Positions 10,058 through 18,548 of a stretch of DNA of 45,201 nt are shown piece after piece. The stretch is from NCBI GenBank assembly GCA_927435855.1, contig CAKMJZ010000032.1:1-45201 (forward strand), given 5' to 3'. Position numbers and translations under genes: made by a program. The first letter of the stretch is position 1. Every line of letters begins with the position of its first letter. This DNA comes from an uncultured Erysipelotrichaceae bacterium. GTDB lineage: Bacteria > Bacillota_I > Bacilli_A > Erysipelotrichales > Erysipelotrichaceae. The notes below the pieces were generated by a model, which saw only the letters and a list, made by a program, of their open reading frames with translations, had not been told where the DNA came from and did not search any database.

Positions 10058-11290
10058 CTAACCTGCGTTTTTGATTTTTTCTGTTTCTCTTTTATTGTGA
10101 TAATTTGTCGCATATATTACCAGAACAATAGGAAACATTGAGCAGAAAATGACGGCTAATGGTAAAAATATTACCTCCGGAAAAATAAATGAAAACGAAA
10201 TGATGGTCAACATTCCTAACAACCTTCCGACTGTAATTCCGATTTCCTTAGAAATTACATATCCTAAAATGTTCTCCGACTCCATATAGTCCGACATGGC
10301 GTTCATCGTAATAATTTGAATTGGAATGACGTAAAATGGCGCGACCAACGAAGCAAGTATACCAAATGCTATAGCCCCTTCTGTTGTAGGGATTAGAACG
10401 AGAATGGTCGTGCTGATTGCTGTGAAGAAAGCCCCAAACTGATACATTCTCAATCGGTTCTCTCGAGTGATGACTTTACCGGCCAAATAGAATGAAGCAA
10501 TACTGATCATCGCAAATACCGCAAGCAAGCGACCATAGGTGCTACCGCTACCACCAGTCGCCCGATAAATCAATAATCCAGTCAACATCAGTACCAAGGA
10601 ATCGCGAACACCAAACAGTACGTGTGAATTAAATATGTAAGACCATTGTTTATCCTTGGTATGAAACACTTTATTTAGTACAGTAAATTTCCCTTTTTGA
10701 CTGATTACGCGTATTGTTGATGCTAAGTAAGCGATAATCAGATAAAGAACAATGACCAATTGAAAAATGCGTAAATATCCTTCGATATCATTGGGTGACC
10801 AGACAACGATCTGAGCTGCCATCAACGGTGCAACGATATTGGTAAGTCCATTGAACATACCCATAAATCCTAAGTATCTTCCACGCGATTCTTTAGATGA
10901 TACCAATTGATTAAGACTAACGGTCGACAGCCAGAAAAATCCCTCACCCATTCCAAAAATCATTCCAATGCCATAAATAGCATAACCCAACTCACCGATG
11001 CTTTCTCTTAATGTTAACAGAACCAGCAGTCCGCACACAATCAACAATAATCCAGCAATCATTGTCAAAGACAAGCGATACTTCCGACCAATATGTGCGC
11101 CAATGGTAAAGGCAATCGGAAAAAAGCCAAATCGCACCATTGCATACGCTGTCATAGTGACTAGCGATCCGGTGAATTTATAAAGGTAAACATTAACGAA
11201 AACCGCTGTCATAGCTGAGGCCATAGCATATGTTCCGTTAATTATGATCATTTTTACTTCTTGCTTGTTTAAAGCGATTGTTTTTTTCAT
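10058..11290 (-). CDS. MFS transporter
   Basis: 410 aa polytopic protein of about 12 hydrophobic segments with MFS-like loop GAHIGRKYRLSL; 6 bp downstream of a MalE-like gene. Confidence 0.8.
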   Translation of the reverse strand: MKKTIALNKQEVKMIIINGTYAMASAMTAVFVNVYLYKFTGSLVTMTAYAMVRFGFFPIAFTIGAHIGRKYRLSLTMIAGLLLIVCGLLVLLTLRESIGELGYAIYGIGMIFGMGEGFFWLSTVSLNQLVSSKESRGRYLGFMGMFNGLTNIVAPLMAAQIVVWSPNDIEGYLRIFQLVIVLYLIIAYLASTIRVISQKGKFTVLNKVFHTKDKQWSYIFNSHVLFGVRDSLVLMLTGLLIYRATGGSGSTYGRLLAVFAMISIASFYLAGKVITRENRLRMYQFGAFFTAISTTILVLIPTTEGAIAFGILASLVAPFYVIPIQIITMNAMSDYMESENILGYVISKEIGITVGRLLGMLTIISFSFIFPEVIFLPLAVIFCSMFPIVLVIYATNYHNKRETEKIKNAG

Positions 11291-11296
11291 ACTGCT

Positions 11297-12649
11297 TTAA
11301 CGATTATTCTCTGATAACCAAGATTCGTATAGACTGATGAATTGTTGTTGAGCATCCGTAGGTGATAGTTCTTGTTTGAAAACAGATTTCAAAATACTCA
11401 TAAAGTCAGCTTCAAGATAAAAGTCAAAGCCAAGCTTCGTGGTATTTTCTGGAAGTGCGACAATCGGTTCAATTTCGCTATACGTAAAAGCAAGACTCAT
11501 CTGACGGCGATTTTCCGACATTTCGAAACTTTCAAGTTGATCTCTTGGTATGACCAACACTTTTTTTGTCGAATCCAATGCGACTTGGGTAGTTTGAGAT
11601 GTTGATAGAATTCTTAAAATTTCTTGAGTAAGAGAAGGTGCTTCATTTTTCAAAGCAACCAATCCAGTTACGATGACCAAGGGTTTTAGTTGTTGGTCTT
11701 GATATGTCGGAAATGCCGAAAATACATAGTCCACACTTTTAAGTTCTTCAATTTCTTCAATAAGCATCCACGGACCGGCCATTCCAAATGGAGATATTTG
11801 ATCATTGATTACCTTTTCGTAACGCCAATTGTCCTTGGGTTGAGGGCTGTAATCCCAAGTTACTTTACCTAATTGAGCAATGAAGTCAAGTGAAGCAAGG
11901 AAATTATCATCTTCAAATCCTGGCTGAGTAGCATCGTTATCACTAAACATATGCCAGTTCCCTGCCGTCAAAAAAGGATAGAATTGCCACCTCTCAACAA
12001 ATGTAATCGGAAAAACGATTTGAACTTTATTATTATTATATAAACCCGGCTGACTTTCCCATTGTTTTGCTAACTCTATCAAGTTTTCCCAACTTGAAAA
12101 CATTTGTGGAAGATTAGTTTCAGTCACCTGACTAAGATCATATCCTAATGATTCAAGCATGGTTCTATTATAGACAAACAGTAATCCCTGATAGGAAAAA
12201 GGGCGAAATATAACTCCGTTTGCGTTGATAACTTCAGTAAACTGTATGATTCCTTCAACGCTTTGATTATTGGAAATCCGAGAATCAAATGGTGTTAGTT
12301 GATCGTAAAGTAAAGCTGCCTGATGAGTATCGGTGTAGAAAATATCTATGCCCAAGTCCAAAGCTTGTTGTGCAGATAGGTTTTCAATAATTCTGAAATC
12401 AAAATTCACGGTATGTCCGGGATGTGCTTGGTAGAACTGGTCTAAAAACCAGTCTAGCATTCCTTTTGAAGGTAAAGCCACAGTGATTTTTGATCGTTCT
12501 TCTACTTTAAAAATTTTACTATCTAAATCGTAACAAATCGTTTCTCCGTCCACACGACAAAAGTCACCACTTATGTAACTCGAATATACATATCCGCCGC
12601 CGACTAATGTCAAAACTGCGATTATAATTCCAATCATCCATTTACGCAC
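11297..12649 (-). CDS. Membrane-anchored extracellular solute-binding protein, MalE-like (family 1)
   Basis: 450 aa; N-terminal TM segment without a clear lipobox; CRVDGETICYDLDSKIFKVEERSKITVAL parallels CDPETMDGTSVCYDSATGTFAVEKGATIRFGV of malE at 30215-31615; further shared blocks (FSSWENLIELAKQW / FDTWEEIFALSTAW; GNWHMFSDNDATQPGFEDDNF / AGWQLFGSGDPTKPGYDDPKF). Confidence 0.85.
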   Translation of the reverse strand: MRKWMIGIIIAVLTLVGGGYVYSSYISGDFCRVDGETICYDLDSKIFKVEERSKITVALPSKGMLDWFLDQFYQAHPGHTVNFDFRIIENLSAQQALDLGIDIFYTDTHQAALLYDQLTPFDSRISNNQSVEGIIQFTEVINANGVIFRPFSYQGLLFVYNRTMLESLGYDLSQVTETNLPQMFSSWENLIELAKQWESQPGLYNNNKVQIVFPITFVERWQFYPFLTAGNWHMFSDNDATQPGFEDDNFLASLDFIAQLGKVTWDYSPQPKDNWRYEKVINDQISPFGMAGPWMLIEEIEELKSVDYVFSAFPTYQDQQLKPLVIVTGLVALKNEAPSLTQEILRILSTSQTTQVALDSTKKVLVIPRDQLESFEMSENRRQMSLAFTYSEIEPIVALPENTTKLGFDFYLEADFMSILKSVFKQELSPTDAQQQFISLYESWLSENNR

Positions 12650-12714
12650 ACTACCACCTCAAAGTACACAGTTATATTATCAAATAGCGAAGGTAAACAC
12701 AAACAAAATCAGAG

Positions 12715-12743
12715 AAAAGAAGACGGGCAGTGCCCGTCTTCGA
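12715..12743 (-). terminator. Strong intrinsic terminator after the transketolase genes
   Basis: Reverse strand GAAGACGGGCACTGCCCGTCTTCTTTTC. Confidence 0.85.
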
Positions 12744-12744
12744 A

Positions 12745-13677
12745 TTATTGTGCTAACAGTTTTCGGATACGATCCAAAACATGTTTATATGTTATACCAT
12801 ACTTTTCCATCAGTGCTGCTGGTGTACCGCTTTCCCCGAAAGTATCTTCGATGCCTAACATTGAAATTTTTATCGGATGATGTTGACTGACGACTTCCGC
12901 AACAGCTGAACCCATTCCACCCATAACATTGTGCTCTTCGCAAGTAAGCAGAACATCATGCGTCTTGGCCAGTTCGATCAATAATTCTTTATCAATCGGT
13001 TTAATCGTATGAATATTGACGACAGTGACTAGAATGCCTTCCTCTTTAAGAATATCGGCAGCCTTTAGAGCTTCTTGAACCAAGATGCCCGTCGCAACTA
13101 CCGCAACATTTTGTCCTTTCCGCAACACAACGCCTTTACCAATTTCAAACACATAATCTTCGGTATTGACTGTTTCAACTGCACTTCTACCCAATCGGAC
13201 ATAGACAGGTCCTTTGTATTTTGCGATTGCCTGAATAGCTTGCATCGTTTCAATGTCATCACACGGCTGAATTACGGTCATATTCGGAATACTGCGCATT
13301 AACGCGAGATCTTCGATAGCCTGATGAGACGCTCCATCTTCACCCAAGGTGATACCGGCATGCGTCGCACAAATCTTTACATTCAATTTTGGGTAGCAGA
13401 TGGAATTACGAACGATTTCAAATGCCCGTCCAGCCGCAAACATTGCAAAACTGGAGGCAAATACAGTGTTTCCACCCGTTGCTATACCGGCAGCGACGCC
13501 CATCATATTACATTCGGCGATTCCCATATTGAAATGTCGTGATTCATTCGCTGCTTTAGCATCCGCAGTTTTCGTTGATTTGGATAAATCCGCATCCAAC
13601 ACAAATACTTTATCATCCTCAACAATCAGTTTTGCTAAGGCTTTTCCATATGCCTCACGAGTTGCCATTTTTGCCAT
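12745..13677 (-). CDS. Transketolase, C-terminal (pyrimidine-binding) subunit
   Basis: About 310 aa; FNMGIAECNMMGVAAGIATGG, THAGITLGEDGASHQAIEDLALMRSIPNMTVIQPCD. Start at MAKMATREAYG preferred over the upstream overlapping codon. Confidence 0.95.
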   Translation of the reverse strand: MAKMATREAYGKALAKLIVEDDKVFVLDADLSKSTKTADAKAANESRHFNMGIAECNMMGVAAGIATGGNTVFASSFAMFAAGRAFEIVRNSICYPKLNVKICATHAGITLGEDGASHQAIEDLALMRSIPNMTVIQPCDDIETMQAIQAIAKYKGPVYVRLGRSAVETVNTEDYVFEIGKGVVLRKGQNVAVVATGILVQEALKAADILKEEGILVTVVNIHTIKPIDKELLIELAKTHDVLLTCEEHNVMGGMGSAVAEVVSQHHPIKISMLGIEDTFGESGTPAALMEKYGITYKHVLDRIRKLLAQ

Positions 13678-13678
13678 A

Positions 13679-14503
13679 TTACTCACCACCTAATTCTTTC
13701 ATAGCTGCTGCGAATTGCTCCGGATTGGTTGCAACGCCATGCCATGCATAATCGTTTTCCATAAAGGTAACACCTTTGCCTTTAACCGTCAAAGCCACGA
13801 TGACCGTTGGTTTGCCTTTGAAATCACGTGCTTTCGCATAAGCTTCTTGAAGCGCATCTATGTCATGTCCATTAACTGTCAAAACGTTCCAACCGAATGC
13901 CTTAAACTTCTCATCGAGAGGTAAGGGATTCATAATCTTTGTAATGTCTCCATCAATTTGTAAGCCGTTTAAATCGATGATAGCCAACAGATTGTCGAGT
14001 TTGTAGTGGGCAGCTGCCATTGCGGCTTCCCAAACGATACCTTCTTGGCTTTCACCATCACCAACTAAAGAATATACTCTAAACGGTAGTCCTTTCGCCT
14101 TATACGATAAGGCCATTCCCACCGCAGCGGAAATTCCTTGTCCAAGTGATCCGGTAGACATATCGACAGAATCTACATAGTTCATGTTGGGGTGTCCTTG
14201 TAAGCGAGAATTGATTTTTCTAAAAGTCATCAGTTCTTCTTGAGGGATAAAGCCTTTTTCAGCATGTACCGCAAATAATAGCGGTGACGCATGTCCTTTG
14301 GACAAGACAAACTTATCTCTTTCAAGATCATTTAAGTTGTCCTGGTTAATATTCATTTCATTGAAGTAGAGTGTCGTCAAGATTTCTACGCCACTCAACG
14401 ATCCGCCGATATGACCGGACTTCGCCTCATTGACCATCTTCACGATATTGATTCGCACTCTTTTAGCGATTTCTTCTATCTGTGTTTTGTTAAGCATTGT
14501 CAT
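13679..14503 (-). CDS. Transketolase, N-terminal (TPP-binding) subunit
   Basis: About 274 aa; SGHIGGSLSGVEILTTLYF, SKGHASPLLFA, GSLGQGISAAVGMALS, GDGESQEGIVWEAAMAAAHYKLDNLLAIIDLNGLQIDG. Confidence 0.95.
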   Translation of the reverse strand: MTMLNKTQIEEIAKRVRINIVKMVNEAKSGHIGGSLSGVEILTTLYFNEMNINQDNLNDLERDKFVLSKGHASPLLFAVHAEKGFIPQEELMTFRKINSRLQGHPNMNYVDSVDMSTGSLGQGISAAVGMALSYKAKGLPFRVYSLVGDGESQEGIVWEAAMAAAHYKLDNLLAIIDLNGLQIDGDITKIMNPLPLDEKFKAFGWNVLTVNGHDIDALQEAYAKARDFKGKPTVIVALTVKGKGVTFMENDYAWHGVATNPEQFAAAMKELGGE

Positions 14504-14610
14504 CACTCCTGTCTTTCTATGTTATTATACAATATTTCACTTGAAAATGAATTGTCTGATACAAATCTAGCAACGTTAAGCGCTTTCTTTGTTTAATTAA
14601 TCATAAAACA

Positions 14611-14667
14611 TTAAGTCGCAGTCAGATAATGTACATAAATCAAAACCATGTAATCGATTCCATACAA
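14611..14667 (-). CDS. Candidate 18-aa small ORF (MYGIDYMVLIYVHYLTAT, TTG start)
   Basis: Reverse strand AAGGAGG (14675-14681), 7-nt spacer, TTG start, TAA stop; an alternative ATG in another frame gives MESITWF. Confidence 0.25.
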   Translation of the reverse strand: MYGIDYMVLIYVHYLTAT

Positions 14668-14688
14668 CCTGGCACCTCCTTATCTAAT

Positions 14689-14702
14689 GCAAAGCGCTTA
14701 CA
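14689..14702. promoter_or_regulatory. cre-like site upstream of the maltosyltransferase-like gene
   Basis: gcaaagcgcttaca, reverse complement TGTAAGCGCTTTGC, 12/14 to consensus; upstream of candidate -10 TAGAAT. Confidence 0.45.
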
Positions 14703-14735
14703 TTCATGATAGAATAACTTGTGAAAGGGGAGAAT

Positions 14736-16829
14736 ATGATGAGCTATCTCGATAAAATCGTTACAAGTCTTGCAAAGCAAGAACAACAAAATAAAGCAAT
14801 ATTCAACTATGTCATCCCAGATTTGTGGGACAGTGCGGATGTGAAAGTCGATAAGATTGATGTTAAAAACGGAAATCTGATTATCAATCCGTATCAGTTT
14901 TTTCAAACACTGATCAAGGATGAGTTTTTAAACATAAACAAAAAGAAAGCTGATTTTTCTAAACCCTATTACTTGGGTCAACCCAAACATAAAATCAAAG
15001 GTTTGAAGAATGGAGATTGGATTCGACAAAGTTTTGCTTATTCAATGATGATTCGCTCTTCTGCCAGTTACGATCATGATCGCAGTGGTCGCTTGGAAGA
15101 GTTTAACCTATATAATCTTAAGGAGACCGGTACTTTTGTCAAAGCATTGGCCTATTTGCCCCTACTTAAGAAAATGGGTGTTGATGTCGTGTATATGTTA
15201 CCCATATCTAAGTATTCACTAAAGGATAAAAAAGGCGAACTTGGCTCTCCGTATGGTGTTTCCAACTTCTTCAAATTGGATGAGGGACTTAAAGATCCGA
15301 TGACTGGTCCCGATTGCACGGTAGAAGATGAATTCAGAGCATTTGTGGAAGCGTGTCATCGATTGGATATGAAAGTTATTATTGATATCATCCCGAGAAC
15401 TAACTCCGTTAATTCCGATTTGATTATTGAACATCCAGATTGGTTCTACTATATCGCACTAGACGACATTCAAGATTATGCTTCTCCTTACTGCCCTGGA
15501 TTAAAGGCGGCTCTTCCCGCAAAGAAAGAGTACTTTGAACAAGTATTCGCATCCCAAGAAGTCATTGCTCATATCAAAAAATTTAAACCCAATCCCAAAG
15601 ACACAAATCCGGAATTATGGAAAAAATTAGTCAAGAAGTGGAAAGATGGCAATGGAAAATATGAAGTACTGGATTTAGTCCAAGAAATGTTTGGTCTGAC
15701 GATTGCTCCTGCTTTCTCCGATTGTATCAATGATCCCCAACCGGCTTGGAGTGATGTAACGTTCTTCCGATTGTACCTTGATCATCCAGCTAATTCTCAA
15801 CCTTACTTAAAGGATTTGGGAGAAGTTCACCCATATATTCTCTTCGATGTAGCGAAGTCCAGTTTAAATCCCGGTACGATTCGTAATACTGAACTATGGA
15901 ACACTCTGGCCGATATCATTCCGTTTTTCCAACGTGAATTTGGTATCGACGGTGCCCGAATTGACATGGGCCACGCCCTTCCAGATGAATTGATCAAAAT
16001 GATTTTGACAAAAGCAAGAGATATCGACCCTAACTTCTGCTTTATCGCCGAAGAACTAGATGTTGAAAACGCCAAAACATCCAAACAAAAAGGTTATAAC
16101 ATGATTATCGGTGACGGATTTATCCGTTTGCCTCGAGTACAGGAAGGTTTGTTTAACTCCTTTGTCTATGGTGCTATGAATCTGGAATCGCCTTTGTTCT
16201 CCGTAGGTGAAACTCACGACACTCCTCGTTTGGCGGCTCGTGACGGTGGTGAAACGTTGGGTAAAATGGTTTCAATCTTCAATCTCTTTGTACCCAATAC
16301 TATTCCATTCTTAAATAGCGGTCAGGAAGTGTATGAGCGTCAGCCGATGAATACTGGATTGGACTGCAGACCCAATGAGTTATATATGTTGGACAAGGAA
16401 GATCCATACTATGGTAAGCTAGCATTATTTGATCGTTACGCTTTCCATTATAATCATAAACATCGCTGGGAAATTCCAACAGCTCTGGAGAAAGCATCGC
16501 ATATCCGCAATGAGTACATTGACGCCATGATGGACATGAGCAATGTCTATCCGTTAGGATTCAGTGCTCCCTGGGATACGGCCGCCGGCTTTGGTTATAT
16601 AAACAAAGATAAAATCCTTTTGGCGATTACAAATACGGATATGCACAATGAAAAGTATCATTATGTTCAGCTGGATAATCTGCCTGAATACTTCTTAGCA
16701 CCTGATAGAAGAATCGTTCAGTTGTTCTCGTCAGAAGACAACCTGCCTAAAGAATTATTAGTCAATGAACATCGCGGATTGAATGTCCACTTTGTTCCCG
16801 GTGAAGTTAAGTTGCTGGAAATCAGATAA
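14736..16829 (+). CDS. GH13 protein similar to Thermotoga-type maltosyltransferase
   Basis: About 697 aa; FGIDGARIDMGHALPDELI, CFIAEELDVE, VGETHDTPRLAARDGGE, PNTIPFLNSGQEVYERQPMNTGLDC; no signal peptide. Track start 14721 is a GTG upstream of the RBS GGGGAG; ATG at 14736/14739 preferred. Confidence 0.7.
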   Translation: MMSYLDKIVTSLAKQEQQNKAIFNYVIPDLWDSADVKVDKIDVKNGNLIINPYQFFQTLIKDEFLNINKKKADFSKPYYLGQPKHKIKGLKNGDWIRQSFAYSMMIRSSASYDHDRSGRLEEFNLYNLKETGTFVKALAYLPLLKKMGVDVVYMLPISKYSLKDKKGELGSPYGVSNFFKLDEGLKDPMTGPDCTVEDEFRAFVEACHRLDMKVIIDIIPRTNSVNSDLIIEHPDWFYYIALDDIQDYASPYCPGLKAALPAKKEYFEQVFASQEVIAHIKKFKPNPKDTNPELWKKLVKKWKDGNGKYEVLDLVQEMFGLTIAPAFSDCINDPQPAWSDVTFFRLYLDHPANSQPYLKDLGEVHPYILFDVAKSSLNPGTIRNTELWNTLADIIPFFQREFGIDGARIDMGHALPDELIKMILTKARDIDPNFCFIAEELDVENAKTSKQKGYNMIIGDGFIRLPRVQEGLFNSFVYGAMNLESPLFSVGETHDTPRLAARDGGETLGKMVSIFNLFVPNTIPFLNSGQEVYERQPMNTGLDCRPNELYMLDKEDPYYGKLALFDRYAFHYNHKHRWEIPTALEKASHIRNEYIDAMMDMSNVYPLGFSAPWDTAAGFGYINKDKILLAITNTDMHNEKYHYVQLDNLPEYFLAPDRRIVQLFSSEDNLPKELLVNEHRGLNVHFVPGEVKLLEIR

Positions 16830-16834
16830 TACAA

Positions 16835-16864
16835 AACAAAAGCAGAGAAATCTCTGCTTTTGTT
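16835..16864. terminator. Bidirectional terminator between convergent genes
   Basis: aacaaaagcagagaaatctctgcttttgtt, near-perfect inverted repeat with A/T flanks. Confidence 0.85.
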
Positions 16865-16866
16865 GT

Positions 16867-17898
16867 TCAATCCGTGATTTTTGTCATTGAAGCAGGAAAA
16901 TCGTAATCTGAGATAGGCAAAATCTGACCAAATGCACTAAATCCAATCTGTGAACCTTTGTGCATTTTCCCATACTTTATGTATAATTGTTTGGCTTGTC
17001 CAGGCTCATACTTTATATATAGAGTTTTGGCATCAAGAAATCTATCCGCAAAAAACTCTATACCTTGTTCATATGTAGATTTAACCCGATATGACTTTCC
17101 ATTTCTGTTAAACGAAACGATTACCTGATCAATATTTTTAATCCAAGTAAAATTTGGGTTAGATTCTGAAACAAGTTCAACAGATGCTATTCTTTCTACT
17201 TTGCCATCGATGGTAACTCTTATCACTTCATCAGCAGTATATTCATCGCTCTTATAGTTTTCCGGATCTTCTTTCGCAATGTCAAAAGCAATATCATAAA
17301 CGCCATTCCAATCCATGATCTCTGAGAAGATGTAACCCTTCCTTACATATTCCCACCCTCGTACGATATCAAATGAAGCGCTGAAAAGTTGTTTTATTTC
17401 ATACTGATATATCCCGTCCTGATACGTTTCCGTGATCACGGCTTCGTATTGTGTATCGGCTATCTTGGTCAGTTCGCTCTTGATTTCACCAGGTATAAAG
17501 ATTCTACGCAAACTTGAATATATTCCTGTTCCCCGTTGAAAAGCCAGAGAGCTCTTTACCATTTCGGCATCAACAGCTTTCGAAGGTATGGTTTGATGAA
17601 TAACTAAATCATTTTGTTGAAGAGTCAGTTTTCCTTTATCCTTAGTATAACTCAATGTTGATACTCCAATAATCATTACTGCATCTGTCGATAAGGTCAC
17701 ATCATACTCAACTAATAGTGTCTGATCGGTTTCTGTTCTAATCTTTTCCACGATATCTTTCGAAACAAATCGAAAATGATTAATCGTCTTATGTGACAAT
17801 AGATCACTAAATATTTGCTCGGAATCATCGGTTTTCTGACACCCGAAAACCGTAGTAATCAGAATCATGATCAGAAATAGCACTTTGATGATTTTCAT
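16867..17898 (-). CDS. Uncharacterised lipoprotein
   Basis: 343 aa; MKIIKVLFLIMILITTVFGCQK lipobox; no family recognised. Confidence 0.75.
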   Translation of the reverse strand: MKIIKVLFLIMILITTVFGCQKTDDSEQIFSDLLSHKTINHFRFVSKDIVEKIRTETDQTLLVEYDVTLSTDAVMIIGVSTLSYTKDKGKLTLQQNDLVIHQTIPSKAVDAEMVKSSLAFQRGTGIYSSLRRIFIPGEIKSELTKIADTQYEAVITETYQDGIYQYEIKQLFSASFDIVRGWEYVRKGYIFSEIMDWNGVYDIAFDIAKEDPENYKSDEYTADEVIRVTIDGKVERIASVELVSESNPNFTWIKNIDQVIVSFNRNGKSYRVKSTYEQGIEFFADRFLDAKTLYIKYEPGQAKQLYIKYGKMHKGSQIGFSAFGQILPISDYDFPASMTKITD

Positions 17899-17974
17899 TT
17901 TATATCCCCCACACTTTTCCCATTAAAAGTATAGCATTATATCTATAACTGCAAAAGAGGGTATTTAATCGACA

Positions 17975-18004
17975 TAAAAAAACTGTCAGATTACGACAGT
18001 TTGA
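17975..18004 (-). terminator. Intrinsic terminator of the PTS/mannosidase operon
   Basis: Reverse strand AAACTGTCGTAATCTGACAGTTTTTTTATG. Confidence 0.85.
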
Positions 18005-18023
18005 CTTAAGTAATATATTATTT

Positions 18024-18506
18024 TTATCTAATCTTTATCTCTAGGACGGGATCTCCTTGAACGACATCCCCTGTCATTTTCACGTATGTGATGTCTTGCG
18101 TCTGGCCACTTGTGACGACGACCATAGTAGTCGATAGATACCCAAGCTTGCGAATTCCATCAAAGTCAACAGTAAGTAAATTTTCCCCTGCTTTTACAGA
18201 TTGTCCTTCAGAAACAAAGGCCTCAAAACACTCTCCTTGAAGCTTTACGGTGTCGATACCCACATGAATCAGAACTTCAATGCCTTGATTACTTATCAGT
18301 CCTATAGCATGTTTGGTTGGAAATACAAATGCGATCTTCCCATCGAAAGGAGCAACGATTTGTTTGCTTGTCGGTTCAATGGCAAAGCCTTCACCCATCA
18401 TCTTTTTCGCGAATACTTCATCACTGACACTGCTTAATTCGATAAGATTACCACAAGTTACTGCAGCAACTTTAAGTTTTTTGTTGTTAAACAGAAATGT
18501 TTTCAT
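18024..18506 (-). CDS. PTS system glucose-type EIIA component
   Basis: 160 aa; IVAPFDGKIAFVFPTKHAIGLISNQGIEVLIHVGIDTVKLQGECFEAFV with the phosphorylatable His. Confidence 0.93.
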   Translation of the reverse strand: MKTFLFNNKKLKVAAVTCGNLIELSSVSDEVFAKKMMGEGFAIEPTSKQIVAPFDGKIAFVFPTKHAIGLISNQGIEVLIHVGIDTVKLQGECFEAFVSEGQSVKAGENLLTVDFDGIRKLGYLSTTMVVVTSGQTQDITYVKMTGDVVQGDPVLEIKIR

Positions 18507-18548
18507 CGTGTCTCCTTTTTGTGCAATGATACAATAAACTAAGACCGA

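Noticed and set aside
11297-12649. MalE-like paralogue as a pseudogene of malE
   Set aside because: Full-length intact frame with RBS, upstream promoter-like sequence and its own operon partner.
14640-14906. 88-aa minus-strand ORF over the maltosyltransferase-like N-terminus
   Set aside because: Antisense to a conserved GH13 gene; only its last codons lie by the SD-preceded small ORF reported separately.
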